Source: Steromphala cineraria
Taxonomy: Eukaryota > Mollusca > Gastropoda > Trochida > Trochidae
DNA: 64,000 bases
Direction of reading: 5' to 3'
Assembly: GCA_916613615.1 (NCBI GenBank)
Contig: OU744726.1
Location: 17,983,515 to 18,047,514, forward strand
Positions 13,801 to 28,800 of this stretch are shown one piece after another. A model generated the notes under the pieces. The model was not told the origin of the DNA. It did no database searches and saw only the letters and a list, made by a program, of their open reading frames with translations. Position 1 is the stretch's first letter; each line of letters begins with the position of its first letter. A program made the position numbers and the translations under genes.

Positions 13801-16800
13801 TCTACTTTTGAATCAATTACCAACTGTTTCAGAGTACATACGTCAATAAAAGATGCGTTGATGTAATCCGAGTGTTTCAACTTGGGTAGTGTGATAAGCA
13901 CCACGCGGGAGTGATCATCTGCAAAGGAATGTTTGTATTTTAAATAACCCATGGCAACATGAAAGCTCGGAGAAATATTACCACACAAAAAATACGATTT
14001 CACATTTCTGTTGAAAATCTTTGAATTTGTTGAATTCTTTATCCTTTGTCGTCATTTATTGGAAGTGTAGTAATGGTTTTCAGAATTATTTATCACACTT
14101 AGTTCTTGAATGGCACGTCAAAACAATGTATACTACTGTGACTAAAATAACCTGAACAAAACGATATTACCTTGAATCATCAATATAGAGTACTGATGAT
14201 ATTGATAGTCAAAGGTTTCATAACATTACTGCAGATTTCTTCTATTTCTGTCTACAATGATACGAGTCAAGAATGTCCTTGCGTGCTTACAGGGGTACAT
14301 CTGCTTGAACCTGTTCTTCCCATTGTTTCCGTCAAGTTCAGCTACTTGGGAAGGAAACTGGAGTCCTCTACGAAATCTCTGTAAAAGAAATATATTTTAT
14401 CATACCTACAACCTATGTTTGCGAAAAAATGGGTTTTTTAAACTTTTATTACAACATGTGTCTATCATAAATATATGGATAAAATATGAGTTTTTGTTTC
14501 ATCAAATGTGGCATTTATATCGATATCAAAGCCACTTGTGACTTACCCTTCACCATACTACTACTAATAATAATAAGTCCTCTTATAACGCGCCAAATAT
14601 CCAATCAACGCGTGATTGCTCAAGGCGCAGCATGTCAAGGTTCACAGGTTATGGTGCTTCCTAATGAGGGAGGGTTTTTAGGCTCGTTTGAAAGTTGTTG
14701 AGTGAGGAACTAGTTTTGATTGAGAGTGGCAGAGAGTTCCAGAGTGTGGATGCAGTGAAGGCGAAGCGTTTGTGGCCAAATTATTTGAGGCGAACTATTG
14801 CCAGTGATAACTGATGATTGTTTTCTGACCGTAGTGATCTCACAGGTGTATATTTTTGCACCAAACATGCTAAATAGGGATGGCTGATCCACTAACACAT
14901 TTGCAGGCTAGACAGAGGATCTTGTATTCAATCCTTGCTTGGACTGGCAACCAATGAAGACGGACTAGGATTGGAGATGTGTGGTAGTACTTGTTGGTTT
15001 TAGTAACAATTCTTGCTGCTGTATTCTGAACTGATTGAAGTTTTGATATGATGTTGAGGCATGCATTTTCAAGGAGACTATTACTATAGTCTAGACGGGG
15101 GAGGACCGTGGATCGAACAAGATGATGGCCAGCCTCCGTTATTAACGGATGACGAATTGTTGCAATGCTTCTGATGTGGAAATAACAAGTTCTACAAACC
15201 GAAATGCCATGTGTCAAACCTGAATCAAAGTGAACACCACATTCTATACATAGGCGCTGAAACAGGCGGTTGATTCTCCAATACGGATGGACTGAGCAGG
15301 AACTTTAGCCCTATTTGTTGAGGAGCCTGATATTAAAAACACGGTTTTAAACTCAATTTGACTTTTCTTTGTTTCATCCACGACCCTGTGTCACTGACAC
15401 ATTTTTCAAGATGACAAATTTGAGACTCCATGAGTTGGGGAACAATGGATTTTTATGTCTGTGTGTCATCAGCATATGACTTGTACTACGTCAATCGTTG
15501 CTGAAGCTGACCTATCGTGCGTCTAATCATCTTTATTCATAATCTAACAGCTAAAGTGTAATCATATTTGCGAGTCAATTTTATATACTACAAGACAAAA
15601 GTTTAGACTCAGTGAAAAGTGTAATGACCTATTTTCCATCGCTTATATTTTAAGAACGAATGACTTTATTCTTCATGTCTCGGACTCTATGTCGTAACAA
15701 TGATTTAAAGAAAACTTGAACATTTTATTTGACACCCAGTGATGAAAAACTGTCCTCGTTACAATGGGGTCCTAAGGCGTAAAAATATTGACTTTTCAAA
15801 AAAAGTCCATGGACTTTACCTGAGCATTTGTCAGTTAACTTTCATGATGGATGTGTTTATCAAGATCCATCAATGACAAATGCATGACACTTTGGTAATA
15901 AGTTGAGGTTTGAAAAAGCATAAATCAATTTTATCATACCCAACAATACCACAACTTCATAGCATCATTTGATGGTGAGTCTCAACTATTGTCGCGTAGT
16001 ATATTATATAAATGAGATTATATACTCACAAGGTACTCAGACTCAAACTTGTCCACTCTGTTCCCGATATATTGATGTAGGTCTGGAACTTGCACCACAG
16101 TTGAGTCCACGTTCATATTCGTGTCGTCATCGTTCTGGTCGCCTTCAATAGGAGCTCTACGGTAAGGAGATGGTCTCGGGGGTGCTTGTTGATCTATCGA
16201 CATAGAATTTTGGAATATTGGTACACAAAGATGAAACTTCTAGAACTGTGATGTGACTATTTCACCGTAAAGATTACAGATACAGAAAAGCGCGTCCCTG
16301 TTAAACGTTTTAGCGCTCATCATTACTCAATAGAGAAACTACAGGGCGATATTCCATTCACCTCCATACGGTCATTTCTTTGGGAAACAAATTGTCCTAA
16401 CTGTTGCTTCACGTCTGACCAAAGTCTGTCCCAAAAATGAGCCGAAGTCGCTAAATTCTAACACTTCTGTATAAACGCGGAATTCACTGGACCACGATAT
16501 AGGGAAGCCTGATTTGATGCACTAATAGTAAGCGATTCAGCTACGCCGTTTCATTCAAAAAGCCTTGGTCATTTACTTACTTTACCTTAGATCACATAAC
16601 ATAGCGACTGAATTATGACATAAGCCTCGGTTGCAAGAAAAAGTTTAACTGGCTGAGAATTTGCAAAAAATAGTTATGCAAAGTTTTACAGGAAGCCCGA
16701 TATATGCTCAAATTAAGACAGATATAGGGTAGAATTTACGTTCATTAGCTATCTCTGTTGGGAGAAAAAGATCTTTTCAAGGTACATAACCATGTATTAT

Positions 16801-19800
16801 GTTCATGAAAATACATATTTTAAAAATATTTAAGAAGGCGATTGTAATTTAAGGTATAACTTCTACGTACCAAAACTATTGTCATTTGCGCTTTCATCTT
16901 GAAAAGTCGACATGACAACAGGTGTCTGGTCATCTTTGCGGCGATTTCTTCTGAAAATATATTGCGATTTTCCTGAAAATGTATTTCGATTTCTCATGAA
17001 AGTACATTGCGACAGACGCTTGAAAGGATCACATGTCTTGAATTAATCGAAATATCTTTTTGAGTCGCTCTTACACCCACCTCTTTCATTGAAACAACAA
17101 TCCCAATGCCATACCTTTTGTACAGGAAGACGCCGACTAAACTTAAGACAAGAAGTAAGATCCCTGCAGCCACAACCAGCACTGGTGTCAATACAGATGA
17201 CACGGGTTTCGCCTTCAGAGCTACAAATAAAATGACAATCGAAGTTGGTGATTGTATGAATAAGATATATGTAAAAAATAAGACAAATATTCTTAGAAGG
17301 CCATCAAAAGACAAATATAAGATATATCATAACTCTCACATCTGCAGCAGTAACATTTGGTTACATCAATCCAGATAATTCTAGAGAAAACATTGCTTTG
17401 TAAATGGTTGCTCACATCAACGAAAACATTTTAAATGTTATATGTGTTTAAGTTATCAACTACAGATTATATCATTTTGATATTGAAAATCATATCCCAT
17501 TGACAACTGAGAGCATCATTTCCATTATGAATGATACATTTGAAATACATTCTCAGAGGAACAGGATTTGTGGTGAAATTGATTGTTTGTTTCCATTATT
17601 CAAGACATTCTTCATTCCAAAGGCTTATGTTCACATACGTTATTAAAGCACAATACATTTGAAAAATATTTGCCACATTTAAATGTAATGTTTTATGAAT
17701 TTGGATAATAAATAGAGTAGAGTCTTCTGATGTAAATTAGACAAATAAGCGGTCGGAGGAGTACCATTATCCTTCGCGATACATGTACAGCAGGACACGG
17801 TGTAACGAACACGGATATAACGAACAATCGGATATCCATGGTCCCTTGGAGTTCGCTATATCTGTGTTCAACTGTATAAATATTTCCATCGAGATATTGA
17901 TATCTAGACTCACAAAAGCTATAACCAATATGGTTAATACAGGTATATAAATGTTCTCCTATCCTTTGTTTTGTATCGAAGGGTTTTTAATAAAAAGAAA
18001 TTGACTCGTGAGTCTACTTAACTGCGTCATTATAGCATTGGTTTAAAATGGTTATATCGCTGAAAATAAATTTCCGGAACTCGTGAATAAATATGAATTT
18101 ACAAACGTCTATGCCAAATCATGGTTTTGTGAACAAGGTTATAAACATTATTTGAAACTATTTCCCACGAGGGCAATTATGTTGGAGTAGTACGATACCC
18201 AAGTGCACAATATCTCTTTTCATTTTGACGTTACGTCATAATCAACGCTTCAATTTACAGAATGTCTGTGACTTTGTATTCCAAAAAGGTACTGGGGGCG
18301 ATAAACCGCCTTTACTTGGATGTATTAGATGAATTTCTTTTATTTCGTTACTTTGATAATGAAGAGAACCTAATATTCGTTATCAAATATAACACAAAAC
18401 CAGTATTTCCCTCGCCTAGGAATTACTTATATCAAGGTACCTGTATTGTAAACATAGTATGTAATTGTCGACTATCTACAATCCATTTTATACAATAATC
18501 CCAAAACTCACCCATACAACCTTCTCCTTCATAATCTCGATGACAACCACCAGAACATTCTCCAGTCTGTGGATCACAGGAGATTCCTCCCAAACACTGG
18601 CCACAGGTCTCGTTACAGTTGTAGCCGTAGCTTCCAACACAAGCTGAATGAAAGGAAAATCATACGGATTGGAATAGTTTTATTTCATTAAGACCTGAAA
18701 AGTGTTATATCGGCATATGTTTAACACAAGGCAATATCAAGGATAATAAACATACTTTTTGTATTTTTCTCCTTTCAAAGCAGATAGCTTACAACACAAT
18801 ACAGTATTAGAAAATAATTTGATTAGAATTGTTTAAAAATGTTTTTCTCTATTATAACCAGCACAATATACTCAATGTATTTTACATGTACTAAGGTTGT
18901 GTAATGGGATGAGAATCTCCCAGCAGTTAAAATAGAGCTAGTGGGTCTGTAGCTCATCAGGCTTCGTATCAATTGTGCTTTAGGGTGTGGCAAATGTGAA
19001 ATTAGGTTACAGGGTGTGGCCCATGAGGCCCTTATTAGGGGCCACAGGGCCACAAAAGGTATCAATCATAATCCTCACTAGTCAAAGAGTATATTCACAG
19101 GGTTTCAGCTTTCTGGGCCTTTTGCCCCTGGAGAAAAAGATGAAAATATGTTTTAAGGGCGTGACCCCTTTGACCCTTGATAGGGGTCACTTGACCGCCA
19201 AAACTACAATTTATAACCCTTACTAGTCAATGAGTCTGTACACAAAGTTTCAGTTTTCTAGGCCTTATGGTTCTAAAAACAAGTCTATTTTTAAGTCTAT
19301 TAACAAGTTCCATAGCTGCAGGAATATAGGTTTTGTAGGCTACTGAACTGGAAACTACCAAATTGAAATATATAAAGTCCAAAAAAGACTTTAGACTATA
19401 CGTCGGGAATACTTTTAACCGACCCATACTAGAGACTTTGATATGTCAAACAATCTAGCTAGAGAATACTAAAGGAAATGAATAATGATTCTGTATAACA
19501 TAAGGCATTTGGCATTACCAACCTTCATGACAGTTATCTCCCTTCCATCCAGGTTGACATCCTTCAGCACACAGTCCAGTCTGTTTTTCACAGGGTGATT
19601 TGTCTGAACACTGACCACATCTTCCACACTCTGGTCCGTAGTGTCCATGTCTGCATTCTTTACAGAAAAGGGGAGCTTTTAGCTACCGTACAATTGCTTT
19701 GATATTTTCAAATATCTGGCGAATGTAAATAGAATAACGAAATCATTTCCATAGATCAAGAACCACAATCAGATGTTATCTACCTTTAAATCATATCATT

Positions 19801-22800
19801 TGAAATGTATTATGGACAGTAAATATATGTAAAATTAGAAAGGAATAAAAGAAGATGCTTTTGACAAAAAGGATGCATAGCCTTATATACTTAATTTGAG
19901 ACATGTATGATATGCTGAATACAAAACAAAAATAGTCTGGAATGCCTTTTCCAGAAGTTCAACGAATTTACTTTTTACAATCTACAGCAACCAGTGTTGA
20001 AACACAGTTTCTGCTTTGTGGTGCCTTTAATTAAACAGAAGACTCATGTTGTGAATATGTTAGTCCACAGAGCAACCAAACCTTTAATCTACCATACCAA
20101 TACCTTTTCCTCCACTATTCAATTTATATGTTTTTTGTTTGTGTAATAGAAGGCGGATATAATTCCTAGAAAGTGTAAACGTATTCCTAATTTGGAGACC
20201 ACAGAGTCACAAAATGTAAACTCTAAAAGACCATTTCAACTCTGTAGAAAGAGGTGGATGTAAGAATCATCAAACTTACCTTTACACAACGGCTCGAGGA
20301 ACCCTTTTTCACACCCAGAAGAACACTTCCCATCTATCTTGTTGCATACTTCGCTACCCATACATCGTCCACAGCTATCAGAGCAGTTGTAGCCGTATCT
20401 TCCGTCTTCACAGGCTACAAGGATATTTTACATGCAAATTTCATGATAGAAATTTCTAAATCTTACGTTTGGAGCAACATGACGTCAAACCTAAAATATG
20501 AAATGCAATTGGTAAAGACATCAAAATACCTTGTGTAATTGTTCGAGATGTTTGCTTTTCCAACAGAAGATAATCTTGTATTTTAGGGAGTGGTTTCTGT
20601 AACCTTAATAAAACCAAAATATTTCCAAAATTTACCTTGACATAAAGGCTTAAAGAACCCCTCTTCACACCCAGAAGAACACTTCCCATCTGTCTTGTTG
20701 CAAACTTCTTCGTTCAGGCATTGTCCACAGCTATCAGAGCAGTTGTAGCCGTATCTTCCATCTTCACAGGCTATAATAATATTGTAAATGCAAATTTCAC
20801 TATAGAAGTTTCTAAATCTTAAGTTATGAGCAAGAGGGTGTCAAACCTACAATAATAATATGAAATGCAATTGGCAAAGAAATCAAAACACCTTGCGTGA
20901 TTTTTCGGCATGTTTTCTTATGTTACAGCAGATAATCTTATATTTTAGGGAGTGGTTTCTGTAACCTTGATAAAATCAAATATTTCTAAAATCTACCTTG
21001 ACATAAAGGTTCGAGGAACCCTTCTTCACACCGAGATGAACACTTTCCATCTGTCTTGTTGCACACTTCTTCGTTCAGACATCGTCCACAGGTATCGGAG
21101 CAGTTGTAGCCGTATCTTCCATCTTCACAGGCTACAAGGATATTTTACATGCAAATTTCATGATAGAAATTCTTAAATCTTACATTTGGAGCAACATGAC
21201 GTCAAACCTACAATATGCAATGCAATCGGTAAAGAAATCAAAACACCTTGTGTAATATTTCGAGATCTTTTCTTCTCTTACAGAAGATAATCTTGTATTT
21301 AAGGGAGTGGTTTCTGTAATCTTGAAAAAATCAAATTATTTCCAAAATCTACCTTGACATAAAGGCTCGAGGAACCCTTCTTCACACCCAGAACACATCC
21401 CATCTGTCTTGTTGCATACTTCGCTACCCATACATCGTCCACAGCTATCAGAGCAGTTGTAGCCGTATCTTCCATCTTCACAGGCTAAAAGAATACATGT
21501 ATTTTAAATACAAATTTCATGATAGAGGTTTCTAAATCTTGCGTTTGTAGCCAAAGGATGTCAAACCTACAATAAAAATATGAAAAGCAATTGGCAATTG
21601 ACTTTGGCATTGAGTGAAAGTGCAAGACCGCATTTACGAGAAAGAGTTTCTACAGAGCGGAAATATAAATGAAGATAAATTGTTACAAAATGTGTGAAAG
21701 AGTATATAGATATATAGCTCGTGTTTGAAAAGAAATACCTTAAAAGGACGATGGCTATTATATTTTGCTTATGTATTCTCACATGTTTGACAGTCCCGCC
21801 CAGTCCAGCCATCCCTGCAGCCACTAGAAGCACACTGTCCTGCTGTCTTGTCACATAATTCTGTCGAGTTCCTACAGTTGCATTCGTTGGTGCAGTCTGG
21901 ACCAAATTTGTAGTCCTTGCAAACTGAAAGACAAATCGTCATTATAACATGAACCTTCTGTTAATGAAGTAGTTGTTATCAGCATTGATTATGATTTTGG
22001 TAAAGGAAGATCTAATTGAATTTGGTGTATTTTGAAACAAAAACATTAAAAAAAAAGATGTAAGGAGATGCATGTATTTGAAGAATCAGTCATTGACCCT
22101 CTTATCAGGATTTGAATTTACCACATAATAGATATTGATTCCATTTAATTCATCCTAGGACCCTAATGGTGCATCACGAAAAAGACAATCCAAGTTGCCG
22201 CTATAAAACTGATATAATGACAAGATATTTACTTGATAAACAATTGAAATACTTCTGATGTTACCCTTTTTGGACACACACAATACACAATAGGAGTTTC
22301 TCACCAAAGTGTCTTCTGATTTCAAATATATCAACATAAGTTGATAAAAGTAACAAATAATCGAGGATTTCGCTAGATCTTCCACAAGCGATACTTCCTG
22401 TTGAACACAGTTTTGAATGACAAAGTACTATTCACTAGAGGTATGAAGTTGCATGCAAGGAACATCGATCTGTTTGAGAAAAGGTATTCATGACTTGATT
22501 ACAAAACAGCTCTTCTAGAATGTGAGGTAGACAATAAGCTGATATTGGCCATGAACATAATCAGGAAAAGGAACTCCGAAGCCCAGTTCTAGTACTCTTC
22601 AAGATTCTCCTGAAAGACTTACATATATATACGTGTTTAACAGTCCACTCCAGTACGTCTATCCTCACATCCGTTCCATACACAATCTCCAGTTGTTCCT
22701 AGCCATCAAAGCTAATTACTCGAGAGAACATAAGCTTATGTTTTAAGATTAACATTTTGACTCCTACCTCATCAAAGCAACCTCAGAATTTGGAGTTCTT

Positions 22801-25800
22801 AAATAGTGTGTTTTTAACACTTGATTTTGTAAAGTTATCAACCGTTAAAAGGCTTCTTATTTACTCAGTTTTGGCAACCTGTAGTTATCCGATTACTGTT
22901 GTTCTATTTGTGGGAGTTTTAGTACTGAATGTTAATTGATGCAATGGATAGTCCTGTAATATGTAGTTGCTTTACCTTTACATTGATCTCCATCCCATTT
23001 TCTCTTGCACCCTTTCTTACAGCTTCCATCAACATGGTTACATTTTTTGTTCCCTCCAGCACAGTTCCCACATGTCCCATTGCATCCAAATCCGTATTTA
23101 CCCTGAGGGCAACCTTTCAGATTGAATAAAACATAAAGACTGTATAAGTTCTGCTATTTAAAACCTGTCAATTGATTATTTTTTAAATAATATATCTAGT
23201 TTTATTATTTCTTATGGTCTTGAGGCATATTCCCAGACTGTAGATACAGTATTTGGGCCTAAGAGTAATTGAAGGGTCCGAATGAAGGGGTATCTAAAAC
23301 ATCAATAAAATGCAACCTTTCCTTGAAAATGATTGAAATGAAGATATTCTGACAGTTAAAATGATTTTCTATAAATAAACCATTTCCTTGCAGCCTAGAG
23401 TTTGATTGCAGAGCGTACAATCGCAATGAAATCGAGTGTTTTTCGCGTTTGGTTGCAGTCCCTTTAGGCAACTGCAACCAAATTATTTTCTAGCAAATAT
23501 CCATAATTTTTCGTGTCTTGACAAACACTACTTTGGTTGCAGAGATTTTAGTTGCTTGTTGAATAGCAAGGAGGCAAGTTTGGTTGCAGGAGTTTTATAA
23601 TGTACCTGATTTGACGTGAAAACAAAAACAAATCAACAGTTCCATTTTGACAGATTCCCTCTCGCACAGTGTGTGACGTAATGCCATGCGATATGTAACG
23701 TGTCCTACAATTGGTTGATTCAATCTCAAACATTTCCAAAAAATTTTCAAATTTCCTATTTATTGATTGATAATTGATTTTGTTCTGTTTTTGGATAGGA
23801 ACTATTTATTTAACTTACTTATTGATGTTTATTTTCTATCAAAATCATTTTGCAATTGAACGGATTTCTGACAGCCAATGAGAATCTTTTTTAGATATGA
23901 CAACAATTCGAATTCGCTACGGGAGCACGTTGAAACACTGAAATGAAATTTAGGGATTAATTTGGTCTAATAATGTCAAAAGTACCTACCATGATATGCT
24001 TTGTGATAGAAATTGTTAAAATAATCAAGGTCAGTGAAATATTTCTATCCATAATGTCGGAAACGATTTCAAAAACTGATGTGACATGATCGAAAACCGG
24101 ACTCGTTAGTGATCGGTAAGAGGCTGATGTGTCATTGAAATGTAAATAAAAAGCCAGGTAAGTGTTCAACATTTGTCAAATCATCATATATTCCATCTGC
24201 AACCAAATTTCATCTAGCCCAGGCTCTTCTGTTTAATAAAAACGTGTATTTTCTTGGAAATATAATTTGGTTGCAGTTGCCTATAGGGGACTGCAACCAA
24301 ACTCGAAACTTATGCGATTTCATGGTGATTAATCTTTCTGCAACCAAATTCAATGGTGTCATTCCATATATCATGGTAAAGAAAACTATCTCAGCTTTCA
24401 GAAAATTCCAAATTGAGTCTTTTTCAAGAGCTAGATTGCATTTAACAGTCCTTTTTGACACCCCGTCATACGGACCCTTCAATTACTCTTAGGCCAATAT
24501 TTGGATAACAAATAGGCACATGACAAAAGAAGGTAATACAGTGTTTCCCCCATGGATGCTCTCTTTTGTTAGAATATGTTAAAACTGCGTCCTGCCTCAC
24601 TCGAAATCATTGTTTTATTCCGTTTCCGAGAACAGAAGAAAATCTAACAAAGGCGACTCTTTTCTGATTTCTTTTTCTGTTTCAAATAGTTTTGTTTTGT
24701 ATGCAAACATCGCTGTGGGTAACATGAAAGTGCCTTAGATATTTACTTCTCAAAGTCTCAGTAAGTAAACATGACCAAACTTTCGGTCACATATACGCAT
24801 ATCAATAAAAATTAATCTTCATTTTCAACATAACATTAGATTTATTCCAAAATGTAAATAACATTTTAAAGTTTCAACTCATTTCGAAACCTTCTCCACC
24901 ATTTAAGAAATCAAAATCTTAACATATAATGACACTCACGCTTTTGACAATCCTGTCCCTTGTACCCATCACTACATCCACTGCTACAGTGACCTGTGAC
25001 CTTGTTACATACTTCATCCGGGTTCTTACATCTGCATGAGTAGTTGCATCTCGCTCCAAACTTTCCATCAACACACTCTGTGTATGATAGTAAGATTCAT
25101 CATTGGTCATTCAATTTGCTAGGACACTTAGCATTTATCTCAGCATATGTGCTTATGCTGTTATACAAATAAATAACAATATTTCTAATCACTTTCTTGC
25201 TATTGTTCCACGCAATAATTCATCAAACCTCTTCGACAAATTGTTAATATTGATGTAAACAAAATATGTTTATATTAATATTGAATCATTAAAACATATT
25301 AGTTTAGTAAATAATGTGTTTGTTTAAAAAAACTAGTTCGATGTCACACAACGAGTACTGAAACTGTCACAGATGTTTTACGTACCTTTACATTGACGCC
25401 CAACCCACTTTCTTCTGCATGTTCCTTTACAATGCCCTGTTACAGCATCGCATCTTCTTTTGTTATCATACAGGGAAGCACATTGTCCACATGTTTCATT
25501 GCATTCAGCTCCAAATCGGTTTTTGGCGCATGCTAGTGAAATGTATGAATATGAGATAACTAATTTATTCCCAATAAGTCACTATAATCACATTTACAAT
25601 GACTAATTGATTGTATATCATTGTTGCTGAATTCGCCATTATAAAATTGACAGACATTACATTAAGACAGAATATGTGTCTAACATTTTAGTGCTATATT
25701 AAAAATTTAGATTGCGCAGAGCTCTCAAAATTAAAAGTGATCTTTTAACTATGTATCAATTTTATATGTTTTTTGTTTGTGTAATAGAAGGCGGAAATAA

Positions 25801-28800
25801 TTCCTAGAAAGTGTTAACGTATTCCTGGAGATTTGGAGACCACAGAGTCACAATATGTAAACTCTAAAAGATCATTTTAACTCTGAAGAAAGAGGTGGAT
25901 GTAAGAATCATCAAAACTACCTTGACATAAAGGCTCGAGGAACCCTTCTTCACACCCAGGAGAACACTTCCCATCTGTCCTGTTGCACACTTCTTTGTTC
26001 AGACATCGTCCACAGGTACCCGAGCAGTTGTAGCCGTATCTTCCATCTTCACAGGCTACAAGGATATTTTACGTGCAAATTTCATGATAGAAGTTTCTAA
26101 ATCTTACGTTTGGAGCAACATGACGTCAAACCTACAATATTTATATGAAATGCAATTGGCAAAGAAAGAAGAACACCTTGTGTAATTTCCCAATATGCTT
26201 TCTTCTCCTTGTTTTATATGAAGAGATGATAAATCGTAAGTGATAACGATACCCCAAATGAAGAGCAACAAAATAGTTAGACATTAACAAATACTCCACA
26301 GATATCCTTCACTACTTCGACATTACTACTCGTGCAATGTAAACAATAGACCCAAATTCCTTAAAGGATCTTAAATGTATATAGTAATTTAATAAATCTG
26401 TGATTAAATGCATCCTCTTCAAAATGAGTGAAAGTGCAAGACCCCATTTACGAGCTTACACAGAGTGGAAATATAAATGAAGATAGCAATATGTGTGGAA
26501 GAGTATGTAGATATGTAGCTCGCGTTTGAAAAGAAAGACGTTAAAAGTATGATGACAATTATATTTTGCTTATATTCTCACGTGTTAGACAGTCCGGTCT
26601 AGTCCACCCATCCCTGCAGCCACTAGTAGCACACTGTCCTGTTGTCTTGTCACACACTTCTGTCGAGTTCCTACAGTTGCATATCTTGGTGCAGTTTTGA
26701 CCAAATCTGTAGTCCTTGCAAACTGAAAGACAAGTCGTCAAATTTAGATTAACTAGCTATTAATAGAGTGGTTATCGTTTTCATTAATAATTGCTATTTA
26801 TAACGGGAGTTTTTATTGTACTAAGTATTTAAAAAAAATTAAAATATGCCTCGAAAATTAGAAAAATCAGTCATCGACCTCTTTAATTGAGTATGTTTAT
26901 TATATATGTAATTCCTTAACAGCGTAAATATATAGTTATTATTAAAATAATGAATTGTAAATTTTTTATTTAATTTAACCGACTGCAAACAAAAGGTGCA
27001 TCATTCATCAGTTTCAGAAGCAGTATTGTGTGTGCACTACCTTACTTTCTGATAAACCTTGCCGCACTTTAAATATTTAAGAAATTAAATCCAAACAAAA
27101 TGGTTCTATTTGATGATCGTCAATGATCTAAGTAAAGGATAACCTGCACAAGATTTGTAATTGCTACAAGTCCTATCCTCAAAGTGTCTCTATCTATTTA
27201 TCCCCATAAAGTTTAATTTACTAATGTCTCGTTATCAATTGTGTGTTTTTGTGCACTGTGTTAGTTTACATACAAGAAGCTAACCTTGACAAATAGGCAA
27301 GAAGAATCCATCCACACATCCACTTGGACACTCTCCTTCAATCTTCCCACAAACCTCTCCACCGAGACAATTCCCACACTGCTTGGAACAGTTGTAACCG
27401 TAGGTGCCATCAGCACATGCTACAAAGATAGAAAAATAATAAAACGGTACACATTTTGCTTCTAAAAGCTTATGATAGGTGAAAGTGGTAGAGCATGATC
27501 CTTTCCTAATAATATTTGTTACATACTTCTTTTTGTTATAATTGAGAATCATAGCAAGTTGATTTCTAGGGCCCTCAAAAATGATGCTAAGCATGGGCAT
27601 ATTTCTCAAATTCCCTTTGAGACTTGAACTTGTTTCAATTGATCTGTAATGACAATGCAGACAAATTGCAAATTTTGTTAGACAGTTGTGCCAACGAATG
27701 TATTTTGGAAATAACCAGGTTCTTGTACAGTGTGATAGAATAAAAGTCACTAGAATAATGAGGTTGAATAAAGGGTACATCATAACATTAACAACCTGTT
27801 TGAAAGATATGATCAATATTTCATTGCAAAAGATGTCATTGGGACTTTAAGATAACAACATAGCTGATTCATATGCTACATAATACCAGAAAGGTTCCTA
27901 TGCAGTCTAATTTTAAGTCCTTTTTCAAGATTCTCCTCCAGGACTAACATACATGTTTGACAGTCCGATCCAGTCTGTCCATCCTGACATCCACTCCGTA
28001 CACACTCTCCTGTTGTCTTGTTACACACTTCATCTACATCCTTACATGAGCATTCTGTGCTGCACTGCTCTCCAAACCAGAAATCTTTGCATACTGAAAA
28101 AGAAATCAAGCAGCCATCAAAGCCTATTATCCGAGAGATGATGTTTTGATGGAATTAGTTGCCATTTTGACCCCTGCCAATTCAAATCATTTCTGATTAA
28201 TAAGATATATTATATAAACGATTTTTTCTGATAATATGGTTTTGAATATATTCAGAATCTTCTTACACTATTTTCGGATGTTTGATTTCGCAAAGTTATT
28301 GAAATTTTATAGGCATCTGGTTTATTGAATATTGATAATTGTGAGAACCTATGTTCATCAAATTAATGTTATCAATTTTGAGGAACTGAATTATTATTGT
28401 TACGTGGATTGAAATGTATGAAGTTCACCTTTACATTGATCTCCATCCCAGTTTCCCCTGCACCCTTGCTTACACCTTCCATCAACATGGTTACATTTTC
28501 TGTATCCTCCAGCACAGTTCCCACATGTCTCACTGCATCTAGATCCGTATTTACCCTTTTGGCAACCTTAAAGATTGAAATAGAACGTAAAGAATTATAA
28601 ATTCCGCTAATCAGAACTTTGTTATTGATCCCTTTGAAGGAAGGTTTTAACATTCCTTATGGTCATGCGGCAATTGTCAAGACTGTGAGGACTATATTGG
28701 GATAATAGATACGGAAGACAATATAAGTACATGGAAGCATGAATAAGTTTAGACAGTTTGGGACGCCATGAATGCTTCTCAGAAATGAAAAAACTGCGTC

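Larger units (their letters stand above)
20280..21484 (-). repeat. Tandem exon+intron array (exons 15-18)
   Basis: Four head-to-tail units of about 356-361 bp, each one EGF exon plus a similar intron (shared motifs such as gacgtcaaacctac and gggagtggtttctgtaa). All exons are phase 1 to 1, so gain or loss of a unit keeps frame. Confidence 0.9.

Noticed and set aside
20280..21484. Regular 356-361 bp spacing as a CRISPR-like array or satellite
   Set aside because: Each unit holds an EGF exon with splice sites, so it is an exon duplication array.
27280..27816. 178-codon minus-strand open frame
   Set aside because: Only its last part is real (exon 8). The rest is intron that happens to be open up to the acceptor.
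28397..28600. Plus-strand open frames opposite EGF exons (also 22929-23129, 18465-18647)
   Set aside because: Antisense shadows of Cys-rich exons. No family features.
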